Of a stretch of 24,760 bases of DNA, positions 15,148 through 24,718 are shown one piece after another; within the stretch, counting starts at the first letter, position 1, and each line of letters starts with the position of its first letter. The notes under the pieces were generated by a model. It was not told where the DNA came from. It saw only the letters and a list, made by a program, of their open reading frames with translations, and made no database searches. The translations under genes were made by a program, and so were the position numbers. Origin of the DNA: Zwartia sp. Lineage in GTDB: Bacteria; Pseudomonadota; Gammaproteobacteria; Burkholderiales; Burkholderiaceae_B. The stretch spans positions 1 through 24,760 of the forward strand of contig JAURZO010000090.1 of assembly GCA_030653405.1 (NCBI GenBank), written 5' to 3'.

Positions 15148-15280
15148 ATAAAACAAATTGTAGTCGCTCTGTCACAACATCTCGCTTGCCTATGCCTCAA
15201 AAACCAGCAAACCTCGGGCGAACACCGCGTTGCTTGGTGTATAACCTATTGATTCACAATCTTACTCAATGGAGAGCTCG

Positions 15281-16399
15281 ATGCGCATAGGAATTCCGCG
15301 CGAGACTCGCGATAGCGAAACACGTGTGGCAGCAACGCCGGAAACCGTCAAGAAATACGTTGCTGCAGGACACGAAGTACTGGTCGAGCAAGCCGCTGGT
15401 TTGGCGGCTCACTTTTCTGACCAGGCTTACGAGCAAGCTGGGGCCAAGATCGTCGATGCAGCACAGACCTTTGCCGCGCCTCTGATTCTCAAGGTCCGAG
15501 CGCCAAGCGCCTCCGAATTACCGGGCATCGCCTCCGGGACAACCTTAGTGGGCATGTTGGATCCGTTTGACGAGGCCGGGCTCGACGCCATGGCGCATGG
15601 TGGGCTGACCGCCTTTTCTCTTGAGGCAGCCCCACGCACTACCCGTGCGCAAAGTCTGGACGTACTGTCCTCGCAAGCAAACCTTGCGGGCTACAAAGCA
15701 GTCCTCTTGGGCGCACACTATTACGGCCGCATGTTTCCCATGATGATGACGGCCGCCGGCACGATCAAGGCCGCCCGGGTGGTGATTCTCGGCACCGGCG
15801 TAGCAGGATTGCAAGCCATTGCGACTGCCAAGCGCCTGGGTGCGGTGGTTGAGGCCTCAGACGTCCGTCCTGCGGCAAAGGAGCAAGTTGAGTCCTTAGG
15901 CGGTAAATTCATCGACGTACCCTTCGAGACTGATGAAGAACGCGAAATCGCCCAAGGCGTCGGCGGCTACGCTCGCCCCATGCCCGCGAGCTGGATGCAG
16001 CGCCAAGCTATTCTCGTGTCAGAACGCTGCAAGCAAGCTGACCTGGTGATCTCAACCGCGCTGATCCCAGGTCGCCCGGCCCCCACCCTGATCTCTGCAG
16101 AAACCGTTCGCGCCATGAAGCCAGGCTCAGTCATCGTCGATTTGGCTGTCGAGCGTGGTGGTAACTGCCCACTCTCCCAAAAAGGGCTGGTCGTCTATGA
16201 AAATGGCGTCGCACTTGTCGGCCTCACCAACCTACCCGGTATGCTTGCGACTGATGCCTCGGCCCTTTACGCACGTAATCTGCTGGACTTCCTCAAGCTC
16301 ATCATCGACAAAGATGCCAATCTGGCGATCGCCCGTGATGACGATATCGTTGTGGCCTGCCTCGTCTGCGAAGGCGGCAAAAATTTAAGGAAGAAATAA
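15281..16399 (+). CDS. pntAA: NAD(P)+ transhydrogenase subunit alpha, part 1 (NAD-binding)
   Basis: 372 residues from the ATG at 15281, chosen because GGAG lies 6 bases before it; an ATG four codons upstream would sit ahead of that site. The start MRIGIPRET is typical of domain I, and the NAD(H)-binding Rossmann motif GTGVAGLQA lies at about 170-178. This is the soluble domain I of the proton-translocating transhydrogenase, encoded separately from the first membrane part as in Rhodospirillum-type enzymes. Its TAA overlaps the ATG of pntAB by one base (TAATG), so translation is coupled. With PntAB and PntB it uses the proton gradient to drive hydride transfer from NADH to NADP+. Confidence 0.96.
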   Translation: MRIGIPRETRDSETRVAATPETVKKYVAAGHEVLVEQAAGLAAHFSDQAYEQAGAKIVDAAQTFAAPLILKVRAPSASELPGIASGTTLVGMLDPFDEAGLDAMAHGGLTAFSLEAAPRTTRAQSLDVLSSQANLAGYKAVLLGAHYYGRMFPMMMTAAGTIKAARVVILGTGVAGLQAIATAKRLGAVVEASDVRPAAKEQVESLGGKFIDVPFETDEEREIAQGVGGYARPMPASWMQRQAILVSERCKQADLVISTALIPGRPAPTLISAETVRAMKPGSVIVDLAVERGGNCPLSQKGLVVYENGVALVGLTNLPGMLATDASALYARNLLDFLKLIIDKDANLAIARDDDIVVACLVCEGGKNLRKK

Positions 16400-16740
16400 T
16401 GGAAGCCATTAGTCCCACCCTCGTTAACCTCATTATTTTTGTGTTGGCGATCTATGTCGGATATCACGTTGTCTGGAACGTGACTCCAGCCTTGCATACA
16501 CCACTCATGGCGGTCACCAACGCCATCTCGGCCATTGTGATCGTAGGCGCAATGCTTGCCGCGGCCCTCACCGAAGGCGGTCTCGCCCGCGGCATGGGTG
16601 TATTTGCTGTGGCACTTGCTGCGGTCAACGTATTTGGTGGCTTTCTTGTCACGCGCCGGATGCTTGAAATGTTTAAGAAAAAAACGCCCAAAGACAAAGC
16701 AACTAAAGAAAAAGCGACTGATCATGGGAGTCATGCATGA
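16399..16740 (+). CDS. pntAB: NAD(P)+ transhydrogenase subunit alpha, part 2 (membrane)
   Basis: 113 residues. About three hydrophobic helices (about 5-25, 40-60 and 65-85) are followed by a lysine-rich cytoplasmic tail. This is the small membrane subunit of a three-gene transhydrogenase, equal to the C-terminal membrane segment of the fused PntA of E. coli. It starts inside the pntAA stop (TAATG) and ends in an ATGA overlap with pntB. Confidence 0.95.
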   Translation: MEAISPTLVNLIIFVLAIYVGYHVVWNVTPALHTPLMAVTNAISAIVIVGAMLAAALTEGGLARGMGVFAVALAAVNVFGGFLVTRRMLEMFKKKTPKDKATKEKATDHGSHA

Positions 16741-18185
16741 TTTCCATTAACGTTGTCACGCTTTTCTATTTGATCGCCTCTGTCTGCTTCATTCAGGCAC
16801 TAAAAGGTCTGTCCCATCCCACCACTTCGCGCCTAGGCAATGCCTTTGGTATGGCGGGCATGGTTATCGCCGTGCTCACCACAGCCGCGTTGATCATCAG
16901 CTTGTCTCGCGAAGCACAAGCCGGCGTTGGTTTAGGCTGGGTCTTACTTGGTTTATTGATCGGCGGCTCGATCGGTACGATCATGGCCAAGCGCGTAGAA
17001 ATGACCAAAATGCCTGAACTTGTCGCGTTCATGCACAGCATGATCGGCCTGGCTGCCGTGGCGATTGCGGTCGCAATTGTGGCTGAACCTCAGGCCTTTA
17101 GTATTGTCTCTGCCAAAGGTGAACCGATTCCTTTCGGCAACCGCTTAGAGCTGTTCATCGGAACCTTTGTCGGCGCCATTACCTTTTCAGGCTCGGTAAT
17201 CGCTTTCGGCAAGCTCTCAGGCAAATACAAGTTTCGCTTGTTTCAGGGCGCACCAGTCGTCTTTGCCGGTCAGCACATGGTGAATTTGGCGCTGGCGTTA
17301 GCCATGCTCGGTTGCGGTATCTGGTTCATGCTCACGCAAGACTGGACGCCTTTTGTCATCATGACCATCATCGCCTTCATTTTGGGCGTGCTGATCATTA
17401 TCCCGATTGGTGGCGCGGACATGCCTGTCGTCGTGTCGATGCTCAACAGCTATTCCGGCTGGGCAGCAGCAGGCATCGGTTTCTCTTTGAACAATCCCAT
17501 GCTGATCATTGCAGGTTCGCTGGTAGGTTCTTCTGGCGCGATTCTGTCCTACATCATGTGCAAGGCCATGAACCGGTCCTTCTTTAACGTGATTTTGGGT
17601 GGCTTCGGTGGCGCCACTGACTCGGGTCCTGCAGCGGGCTCAGGCGCTCAGCGCACAGTACGCTCCGGTAGCCCAGACGATGTAGCCTTTCTGTTGACCA
17701 ATGCTGAAACAGTCACCATCGTTCCTGGTTACGGTCTGGCCGTTGCGCGTGCGCAGCATGCACTCAAGGAACTCGCCGAAAAACTCACAGAGCGGGGCGT
17801 GACAGTGAAATACGCCATCCACCCTGTTGCCGGCAGGATGCCTGGTCATATGAATGTGCTGCTCGCCGAGGCCGAAGTCCCCTACGATCAGGTGTTTGAA
17901 ATGGAAGACATCAACAGCGAGTTCTCGCAAACAGATGTCGTCTTGGTACTCGGTGCCAACGACGTGGTCAATCCCGCCGCGAAAACAGACCCGAAATCAC
18001 CGATCGCCGGCATGCCGATTCTTGAGGCTTACAAAGCCAAAACCATTATCGTCAACAAGCGCTCCATGGCCTCTGGCTATGCTGGCTTGGATAACGAGTT
18101 GTTCTACATGGATAAAACCATGATGGTCTTTGGCGATGCCAAGAAGGTGATCGAGGATATGGTCAAGGCCGTGGACAACACTTAA
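16737..18185 (+). CDS. pntB: NAD(P)+ transhydrogenase subunit beta
   Basis: 482 residues. The N-terminal ~270 residues are membrane helices of domain II, forming the proton path with PntAB. A linker leads to the NADP(H)-binding domain III at about 305-482, with PGYGLAVARAQ (nucleotide loop), HPVAGRMPGHMNVLLAEA and GANDVVNPAA. Length and motifs are those of normal PntB (about 460-480). The start overlaps the pntAB stop (ATGA). It converges on glcF with 26 bp between the stops, and no clear intrinsic terminator is visible there. Confidence 0.97.
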   Translation: MISINVVTLFYLIASVCFIQALKGLSHPTTSRLGNAFGMAGMVIAVLTTAALIISLSREAQAGVGLGWVLLGLLIGGSIGTIMAKRVEMTKMPELVAFMHSMIGLAAVAIAVAIVAEPQAFSIVSAKGEPIPFGNRLELFIGTFVGAITFSGSVIAFGKLSGKYKFRLFQGAPVVFAGQHMVNLALALAMLGCGIWFMLTQDWTPFVIMTIIAFILGVLIIIPIGGADMPVVVSMLNSYSGWAAAGIGFSLNNPMLIIAGSLVGSSGAILSYIMCKAMNRSFFNVILGGFGGATDSGPAAGSGAQRTVRSGSPDDVAFLLTNAETVTIVPGYGLAVARAQHALKELAEKLTERGVTVKYAIHPVAGRMPGHMNVLLAEAEVPYDQVFEMEDINSEFSQTDVVLVLGANDVVNPAAKTDPKSPIAGMPILEAYKAKTIIVNKRSMASGYAGLDNELFYMDKTMMVFGDAKKVIEDMVKAVDNT

Positions 18186-18211
18186 AAGCTTAGCGTGGCG
18201 CAATCAAATCC

Positions 18212-19447
18212 CTACTTGGGGCGTAAAGCCCCATCCACAATCTCGATCCAGTGTCTGACCGGTGTGTCGGTGCCACTTTGCAAGTGACCAATGCACCCGA
18301 TATTCGACGACATCACCACATCGGGCTCAGCCGCATTTAAATGCCCGAGCTTGCGATCCCTCAAAGCCCCTGAAATTTCTGGTTGTAAAACCGAATACGC
18401 CCCAGCTGAGCCACAGCATAAATGGCTCTCGCCAAAGGGTTGAAGCACAAAGCCGAGCTGCTGCATCATCTGCTCGCTGACGGTGCGCAACTTTTGCCAA
18501 TGCTGAATCGTGCAAGGTGGATGAAAGACAGGCTTCTTTGGCAACTTTTCAACGTCAAGTTGAGTGGCCAACGTTTCAGCATGTGGCGCAACCACCTGAG
18601 CGATATCACGCACAAGTGCGACGATTTTTTCTGCTTTGGGCAAATACACGGGATCATCGCGCAGATGATGGGCATACTCGACGACCATTGCGCCGCAGCC
18701 CGAAGCATTCATCACAATCGCTTCAATCTTGCCAGACTCTACCCAAGGTAACCACGCATCGATATTGGTACGCATCTGTGCGCGAGCACGCTCCTGATCG
18801 TCCAAGTGAAAACTCAGAGCACCACAGCAACCCGCTCCCTTCTCTACTTGTGTACCGATCCCCAGGCGGTCCAATACACGGATCGTCGCAGCATCAATGG
18901 ATGGCATCATCGTCGGCTGAACACAGCCCGATAGCAATAAAATTTGTCGTGCGTGACCAGTCGTCACAGGTCTGACACCGACAGGACGAGGCTCTATCAC
19001 CTTGCGTTGTAACGCTTCAGGCAACCACTCACGCACCGCTTGACCAATTTTGTAGGCGGGTGCAAACAGACTCGACGTTAACCCCTCGCGTAACAACGTA
19101 CGCTGGATACGTTGCCCGAGCGGACGTTTGACTTGCTCCTCCACGATCTGCCGACCAATATCAACCAGATGCCCATACTCCACACCCGAAGGACAGGTCG
19201 TTTCGCAGTTGCGGCAGGTCAGGCAACGATCCAAGTGCTGTTGGGTAGACTCAGTAGGCGCCTTGCCTTCCAACACTTCTTTGATCAGATAGATGCGACC
19301 GCGCGGACTATCGAGCTCATCGCCCAACACTTGATAGGTCGGGCAAGTTGCCGTACAAAACCCACAATGTACGCAACGACGCAAAATATCGTCAGCTTCC
19401 TGCCCCAGTTTGGAATCGAGTGCCCATTGTGCGAGATTAGTCTGCAT
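18212..19447 (-). CDS. glcF: Glycolate oxidase iron-sulfur subunit
   Basis: 411 residues, the usual size. Two ferredoxin-type 4Fe-4S motifs lie near the N-terminus: CVHCGFCTATCP (25-36) and CLTCRNCETTCP (about 75-86). Two cysteine-rich CCG domains follow, with GAGCCGALSFH near 207-217 and HLCCGSAGAY near 345-354. GlcF passes electrons from the flavin subunits GlcD/GlcE to the respiratory chain at the membrane. It is the last gene of the glcDEF group, 9 bp after glcE. Confidence 0.96.
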   Translation of the reverse strand: MQTNLAQWALDSKLGQEADDILRRCVHCGFCTATCPTYQVLGDELDSPRGRIYLIKEVLEGKAPTESTQQHLDRCLTCRNCETTCPSGVEYGHLVDIGRQIVEEQVKRPLGQRIQRTLLREGLTSSLFAPAYKIGQAVREWLPEALQRKVIEPRPVGVRPVTTGHARQILLLSGCVQPTMMPSIDAATIRVLDRLGIGTQVEKGAGCCGALSFHLDDQERARAQMRTNIDAWLPWVESGKIEAIVMNASGCGAMVVEYAHHLRDDPVYLPKAEKIVALVRDIAQVVAPHAETLATQLDVEKLPKKPVFHPPCTIQHWQKLRTVSEQMMQQLGFVLQPFGESHLCCGSAGAYSVLQPEISGALRDRKLGHLNAAEPDVVMSSNIGCIGHLQSGTDTPVRHWIEIVDGALRPK

Positions 19448-19456
19448 GGTTGTCTG

Positions 19457-20554
19457 CTATATGCCTGCAATCAATCGGCCCGGGTTAAACACGGCCTTGG
19501 GATCGAACTCTTGTTTAAGCCGCCGTACAATAGTGGCGACCCCCTGACTGAGAGGATGAAAAACACCCGTGGCGGGAAGCGCAAAGCCTTGAGGATATTT
19601 GAAGAGTGTCGCGTGACCACCCGTACTTTCAGCAGCACGTTGTATCTGCTGAGCATCGCAGTCACTGGCAATCCAACGTTGCCCACCACCCCACTCAATC
19701 AGAGTGGGGCCGAGGTTCAGCGAAGGCGTACCAGGCGCACAAGCGACACGCCACAGCACGGGAGCTGCAAAAAAAGCAAGCTGCTGTTCACGCAAATCGG
19801 ACCAATACTGATTGGCCTGCCCGAGATCGACACTGTCGCCCCCCATGCGTTTACGTGCAGAAACAATTGCCGCAGCAGCGCCTGCCAATCGCACGCGCAA
19901 GCGTCCTGCGCCCCCCAATGACTCCCAAGAGGTCGCTGAAATAGGCAGAGGCAAGGCTCGCCAACTCAGACAAAGGGCAAGAGCATCCGCTTCATTCATT
20001 TGCCACTCAAGAGTGCAAACTTCGAAAGGCTTGGGCGCGACTTTGACAGATACTTGTGTCAGCGCTCCAAACATCCCCATCGATCCTGTCAGCAAACGAG
20101 ACACGTCATAACCCGCAACGTTTTTCATCACCTCACCACCAAACTTCAGCACCCTGCCCTGCGCATCAAGCAAATGAGCCCCGAGTACAAAGTCCTTAAC
20201 GGGTCCTGCACCATAACGGCCAGGCCCTGCCAATCCGGCCGACACGCAACCACCAATCGTGGCGCCCGCACCGTAAGCAGGTGGATCAAAGGCGAGCATC
20301 TGTCCGGAGGCATCCAAAGTGTCCTTCACTTCGCGTAACGGCGTTCCCGCGAGCGCAGTCAACACTAACTCCGAAGGATGGTAGTTGACGATACCTCGCA
20401 AACTACGCATATCCAAGGTCACAGCAGCTTCGACTTGCGGTTCAAACGGGTTGCCGTAAAAGGACTTGGTCCCTCCACCTGCAATCAAAATCGGACGAAA
20501 GCTCGCGCGCGCGGCCAAAACCTGATCCACTAACTGAGAAATTTCATAGTTCAT
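19457..20554 (-). CDS. glcE: Glycolate oxidase FAD-binding subunit
   Basis: 365 residues. The FAD-binding PCMH-type domain occupies the N-terminal half: IAGGGTKSFYG near 24-34, then PAYGAGATIGGCVSAGLAGPGR near 91-112. It lacks the longer C-terminal oxidase domain of GlcD, as expected for GlcE. It works with GlcD and GlcF to oxidise glycolate to glyoxylate. The ATG at 20552-20554 lies 6 bp after the glcD stop, so the two genes are translated together. Confidence 0.95.
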   Translation of the reverse strand: MNYEISQLVDQVLAARASFRPILIAGGGTKSFYGNPFEPQVEAAVTLDMRSLRGIVNYHPSELVLTALAGTPLREVKDTLDASGQMLAFDPPAYGAGATIGGCVSAGLAGPGRYGAGPVKDFVLGAHLLDAQGRVLKFGGEVMKNVAGYDVSRLLTGSMGMFGALTQVSVKVAPKPFEVCTLEWQMNEADALALCLSWRALPLPISATSWESLGGAGRLRVRLAGAAAAIVSARKRMGGDSVDLGQANQYWSDLREQQLAFFAAPVLWRVACAPGTPSLNLGPTLIEWGGGQRWIASDCDAQQIQRAAESTGGHATLFKYPQGFALPATGVFHPLSQGVATIVRRLKQEFDPKAVFNPGRLIAGI

Positions 20555-20560
20555 GATGAC

Positions 20561-22057
20561 TCAAAATCTCGGCAAGTCAGGAAATGCAATGGCTCCGCCA
20601 TGCACATGCATCTTGCCGTATTCGGCGCAGCGAGCCAAGGTAGGAATCACTTTTTCGGGATTTAACAGGCAAGCAGGATCAAATGCCCGTTTGACCGCCA
20701 TGAACATATCGAGCTCATCGCGACTGAACTGAACGCACATTTGGTTGATCTTTTCCATCCCGACGCCATGCTCGCCCGTAATCGTGCCCCCCACCTCCAC
20801 GCAGAGTTCCAAGATGGCTGCACCAAAATCTTCAGCGCGACGAACCTCGTCCTCGAAATTGGAATCGAACAAAATCAACGGATGGAGATTACCGTCACCG
20901 GCATGAAACACATTGGCGCATCTCAAACCAAACTGCGTCTCCATGTTCTGAATTGCTTTAAGCACATCGCCCAACCGACGACGCGGGATCGTGCCATCCA
21001 TGCAGTAATAATCTGGTGAAACCCTTCCCGCTGCGGGAAACGCATTTTTACGTCCTGCCCAAAACCGCAGGCGCTCCGCCTCGTTGGTTGAAACTTGCAG
21101 ACGCGTCGCGCCAGCTCGCTGAAATACCTGCTCCATCCGTTGCAACTCTTCGGCAACTTCTTCGATCGTGCCATCAGACTCACACAACAGAATCGCTTCG
21201 GCATCCACGTCATAGCCGGCTTTCACAAACGGCTCAACCATCTGAGTCGCTTGCTTATCCATCATTTCAAGTCCGGCTGGAATAATGCCCGCACCAATGA
21301 TCTGTGCCACAGCATCGCTGGCTTTTTCAACATCGTCAAAACTCGCCATGATGACACTCGCCAAAGCGGGCTTGGGGGTCAACCGCAGAGTGACCTCAGT
21401 CACCACGCCAAGCATGCCCTCAGACCCCACGAACACGGATAGCAAGTCTGGGCCTGGACTATCGGGCGCAAGCGACCCGAGCTCAACGATCTCGCCATCC
21501 ATCGTCACCATACGAACCTTGAGAACGTTATGGATCGTCAGTCCGTACTTCAGACAATGCACGCCACCTGAATTCTCGGCGACGTTACCGCCAATCGTGC
21601 AGGCGATTTGACTCGAGGGATCGGGCGCATAATACAAACCAAAGGGTGCTGCCGCTTCTGAGACTGCAAGATTGCGAACGCCGGGCTGTACCACTGCAAT
21701 CGCTGACTGAGCATCAATACGCTTAATCTGATTGAACTTGGCAAGACCCAGCAAAACACCTTGGGCGTGCGGCATGGCGCCACCTGACAAACCCGTACCC
21801 GCACCACGCGCGACCACAGGCACATTCAGCTTCTTGCACACCTTGAGTACATTTTGAATTTGCGCCTCAGTTTCTGGCAGCACAACGGCCACCGGAAGAG
21901 AGCGATACAAAGACAATCCATCGCACTCATAGGGCCGCGTTTCTTCTTCCCGACTCAACACGCAGTGAGGAGGAACAACCGCGCGTAAAGCCAGCACCAC
22001 CTGTTCTTTGGGTGGCACCACCAGCGGGGATAAACCTGTTTCGATGATTGCATTCAT
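20561..22057 (-). CDS. glcD: Glycolate oxidase subunit GlcD (FAD-linked)
   Basis: 498 residues from the ATG at 22055-22057, nearly the E. coli GlcD length (499). A TTG four codons upstream is less likely; neither has a visible ribosome site. The FAD-binding domain includes ARGAGTGLSGGA (about 83-94) and PSSQIACTIGGNVAENSGG (about 147-165). The C-terminal oxidase domain has HAGDGNLHP and GEHGVGMEK. It oxidises glycolate and some D-2-hydroxyacids. The group lacks the usual glcC regulator and malate synthase glcB in this window. Confidence 0.96.
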   Translation of the reverse strand: MNAIIETGLSPLVVPPKEQVVLALRAVVPPHCVLSREEETRPYECDGLSLYRSLPVAVVLPETEAQIQNVLKVCKKLNVPVVARGAGTGLSGGAMPHAQGVLLGLAKFNQIKRIDAQSAIAVVQPGVRNLAVSEAAAPFGLYYAPDPSSQIACTIGGNVAENSGGVHCLKYGLTIHNVLKVRMVTMDGEIVELGSLAPDSPGPDLLSVFVGSEGMLGVVTEVTLRLTPKPALASVIMASFDDVEKASDAVAQIIGAGIIPAGLEMMDKQATQMVEPFVKAGYDVDAEAILLCESDGTIEEVAEELQRMEQVFQRAGATRLQVSTNEAERLRFWAGRKNAFPAAGRVSPDYYCMDGTIPRRRLGDVLKAIQNMETQFGLRCANVFHAGDGNLHPLILFDSNFEDEVRRAEDFGAAILELCVEVGGTITGEHGVGMEKINQMCVQFSRDELDMFMAVKRAFDPACLLNPEKVIPTLARCAEYGKMHVHGGAIAFPDLPRF

Positions 22058-22182
22058 AGGACACAACAATAGCGCGGACCGGCAGTTTACGCAGGACAGG
22101 ACTTACCCGATGTTTTCAATAAATGTAGGGTTATTGCTGAGACTTTTCAGCCTAATTTCACTTAACGGAATCGTGAAAAGCC

Positions 22183-23598
22183 CTATACGCGGGGATCGAT
22201 AACCTTGCCAGGGTTGAGGATATTGTTAGGATCGAAAGCATGCTTGAGTGCACGCATCAAATCAAGCGCGTCTTCGCCATGCTCGCGCGCCATAAATTGC
22301 TTTTTGTGCAATCCAATCCCATGCTCACCCGTACAGGTGCCATCCGCATCAATCGCCTGCGTCACAAGTTGGTGATTGAGCCTCTCGGACTCTTCCCATT
22401 CCTTTTCACTGTTGGGGTCAAGCAACATCAGGACGTGAAAATTACCGTCACCGACGTGTCCAACAATCGTACTGGGAAAACTCACCTTGGACAGCGCCTC
22501 AGTCGCCGCATCGATGCATTCGGCCAACCTTGAAATCGGCACACAGACATCGGTCGTGCTCGCCTTGCAACCAGGACGTAACTGTAAGCCCGCAAAATAG
22601 GCGTTATGTCGGGCAGTCCAGAGGCGATTGCGATCCTCGGGGCGCTCAGCCCAGTCAAAGTCCATACCGCCACAATCTTTGGCAATCTCTTGAACCGTCT
22701 GCGCTTGCTCTTTGACACTCGCCTCGCTGCCGTGAAATTCGAACAGTAATAGCGGCGTTTCACGCAACGTTAATTTGCTGTAAAGATTGCCTGCACGTAC
22801 CGCCTCTGCATTCATGAGCTCAACACGCGCGACCGGGACACCCAGCTGGATCGTCTGGATGACGCATTGCACAGCATCATGTACCGTTGGAAAGTTACAA
22901 ACGGCCGCACTCACGGCTTCGGGTTGCGGATAAAGCTTCACCGTAACTTCCGTAATCACGCCAAGTGTGCCTTCGCTTCCAACAAAAATACGCGTGAGGT
23001 CGTACCCAGCTGAGGACTTACGCGCGCGGCGCGCAGTGCGGACAACTTTGCCTTCGGCAGTGACGACAGTCAGTGACACGACATTCTCGCGCATTGTCCC
23101 GTACCGGACGGCATTGGTACCTGAGGCCCGCGTCGCAGACATGCCGCCAAGCGATGCATCCGCACCCGGATCAATCGGAAAAAACAATCCTGTATCTCGG
23201 ATCTGTTCATTCAACTGTTTACGTGTCAGTCCCGCCTGCACCGTGACTGTTTGATCCTCCGCATGCAACGCCACAATTTTGTTCATCATGGTGAGATCGA
23301 GACTAATCCCACCTTGTACGGCCAGAATATGGCCTTCAAGCGATGAACCTGACCCATAAGCAATCAAAGGCACACCATGACGATTACACAGCTTCACGAC
23401 CGCCACAACTTCTTCAGTGCTTTGTGCAAAGACAACGCCATCGGGCAACATCAGCGGGTAAGGCGACTCATCCTTACCGTGATGCTCTCTGACGGCATTG
23501 GCCAAAGAAAAGCGATCGCCAAATTGCGCCTGGAGGGCAGCAATCATTTCTTCGGGAAGCGGACAGCGTAAAGTCTGTATGTCGTGTGGTGCGTTCAT
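22183..23598 (-). CDS. FAD-binding oxidoreductase, D-lactate dehydrogenase (cytochrome)-like
   Basis: 471 residues of the same flavoprotein superfamily as GlcD. The N-terminal FAD domain has AYGSGSSLEGH (about 80-90) and DPGADASLGGMSATRASGT (about 145-163). The C-terminal domain has GHVGDGNFH and CTGEHGIGLHK. SSLEGH and the overall sequence fit D-lactate dehydrogenases of the mitochondrial/cytochrome type better than GlcD. It probably oxidises D-lactate or another D-2-hydroxyacid to the ketoacid, with quinone or cytochrome as acceptor. It lies just upstream of glcD on the same strand with 125 bp between; that gap holds only weak hairpins near 22138-22175 and no clear promoter. Confidence 0.88.
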   Translation of the reverse strand: MNAPHDIQTLRCPLPEEMIAALQAQFGDRFSLANAVREHHGKDESPYPLMLPDGVVFAQSTEEVVAVVKLCNRHGVPLIAYGSGSSLEGHILAVQGGISLDLTMMNKIVALHAEDQTVTVQAGLTRKQLNEQIRDTGLFFPIDPGADASLGGMSATRASGTNAVRYGTMRENVVSLTVVTAEGKVVRTARRARKSSAGYDLTRIFVGSEGTLGVITEVTVKLYPQPEAVSAAVCNFPTVHDAVQCVIQTIQLGVPVARVELMNAEAVRAGNLYSKLTLRETPLLLFEFHGSEASVKEQAQTVQEIAKDCGGMDFDWAERPEDRNRLWTARHNAYFAGLQLRPGCKASTTDVCVPISRLAECIDAATEALSKVSFPSTIVGHVGDGNFHVLMLLDPNSEKEWEESERLNHQLVTQAIDADGTCTGEHGIGLHKKQFMAREHGEDALDLMRALKHAFDPNNILNPGKVIDPRV

Positions 23599-23644
23599 TG
23601 GTCAATCCTCAAGCCTCGCCCGTATGGGCAAGACAATCTTTAAA

Positions 23645-24718
23645 TTACTGTTCGTTCGCCAACAAGGTACGCCGACGCGCGCGCACCGATTCAGCTAATG
23701 ATTCAAGGACCTTGAATGAGCTATCCCAGTCAATACAGCCATCCGTCACGCTCTGGCCATAAACCAGAGGCTGCCCTGCGATCAGATCCTGACGACCTGC
23801 CACCAAATTACTCTCGATCATCAAGCCCATGATCCGTGTTTCGCCCTTCGCAATCTGCGCGCCGACTTCTGCACATACTGCGGGCTGATTCTCGGGCTTC
23901 TTGCTACTGTTCGCATGGCTGGCATCGATCATGACTCGCTGAGCCAAACCTGATTTTGCCATTTCGGCGCAAGCGGCCTGAACACTTGCCGCATCATAAT
24001 TAGGTGCTTGGCCGCCACGCAAAATCACATGACAATCTTCGTTACCGAGCGTGGACACAATCGCGGAATGACCCGCCTTGGTCACAGATAAAAAATGATG
24101 AGGCTGCGAAGCGGCCTTCATTGCATCGACTGCGATTTTGACATTGCCGTCTGTACCGTTTTTAAAACCAACCGGACATGACAAACCTGAGGCGAGTTCG
24201 CGATGCACCTGACTTTCAGTCGTGCGCGCACCAATTGCACCCCACGAAACTAAATCAGCAATATATTGCGGCGTAATCATATCGAGAAACTCACAACCAG
24301 CCGGTAAGCCCATTGCATTAATCTCAAGCAATAAGTGACGCGCCGTGCGCAGTCCTTTGTTGATATTAAAACTGCCATCAAGCTCGGGATCGTTAATCAA
24401 CCCTTTCCAGCCCACGGTGGTGCGGGGCTTTTCAAAATATACACGCATGACGATTTCAAGTTCGCCCTTGAATCGATCGCGTTGCTCTTTTAATTTATGC
24501 GCATACTCGATCGCGGCCTTGGTATCATGAATCGAGCAAGGTCCGATGACCACCACGAGACGATCATCCATCCCGTGGAGAATGCGATGCAGCGCCTGCC
24601 TTGTTTCATACACAAGCAAAGACACCTCTGGCGTGCATGGATTTTCGCTCATCGCGTGCGAAGGCGGAGCCAGCTCCTTGATCTCGCGGATACGCAGGTC
24701 ATCGGTATTATGGGACAC
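23645..24718 (-). CDS. aroG: 3-deoxy-7-phosphoheptulonate synthase, class I (AroG-type)
   Basis: 357 residues. The start is a GTG at 24716-24718, chosen because AGGAG lies 7 bases upstream and MSHNTDDLRIREIKEL is the usual N-terminus. Class I-alpha DAHP synthase motifs are present: VVIGPCSIHD (about 56-65), YFEKPRTTVGWKGLINDP (about 93-110), KNGTDG, FLSVTKAGHSAIV and MIDASHANSSK. It joins phosphoenolpyruvate and erythrose-4-phosphate in the first step of aromatic amino acid synthesis. Which amino acid inhibits it cannot be told safely from sequence; overall resemblance is to the Phe-sensitive AroG. It is the first gene of the minus-strand run that continues with the D-lactate dehydrogenase-like gene. 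Its promoter lies beyond the window. Confidence 0.95.
   Translation of the reverse strand: MSHNTDDLRIREIKELAPPSHAMSENPCTPEVSLLVYETRQALHRILHGMDDRLVVVIGPCSIHDTKAAIEYAHKLKEQRDRFKGELEIVMRVYFEKPRTTVGWKGLINDPELDGSFNINKGLRTARHLLLEINAMGLPAGCEFLDMITPQYIADLVSWGAIGARTTESQVHRELASGLSCPVGFKNGTDGNVKIAVDAMKAASQPHHFLSVTKAGHSAIVSTLGNEDCHVILRGGQAPNYDAASVQAACAEMAKSGLAQRVMIDASHANSSKKPENQPAVCAEVGAQIAKGETRIMGLMIESNLVAGRQDLIAGQPLVYGQSVTDGCIDWDSSFKVLESLAESVRARRRTLLANEQ

Noticed and set aside
19112..19921. A 269-codon plus-strand frame spanning the glcF/glcE junction
   Set aside because: It is antisense to two well-conserved genes and crosses their boundary, as a chance open frame would.
22138..22175. Hairpins between the D-lactate-dehydrogenase-like gene and glcD
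   Set aside because: The stems are short (5-7 bp) with a long loop or no T-run on the transcribed strand, so I do not call a terminator or riboswitch.
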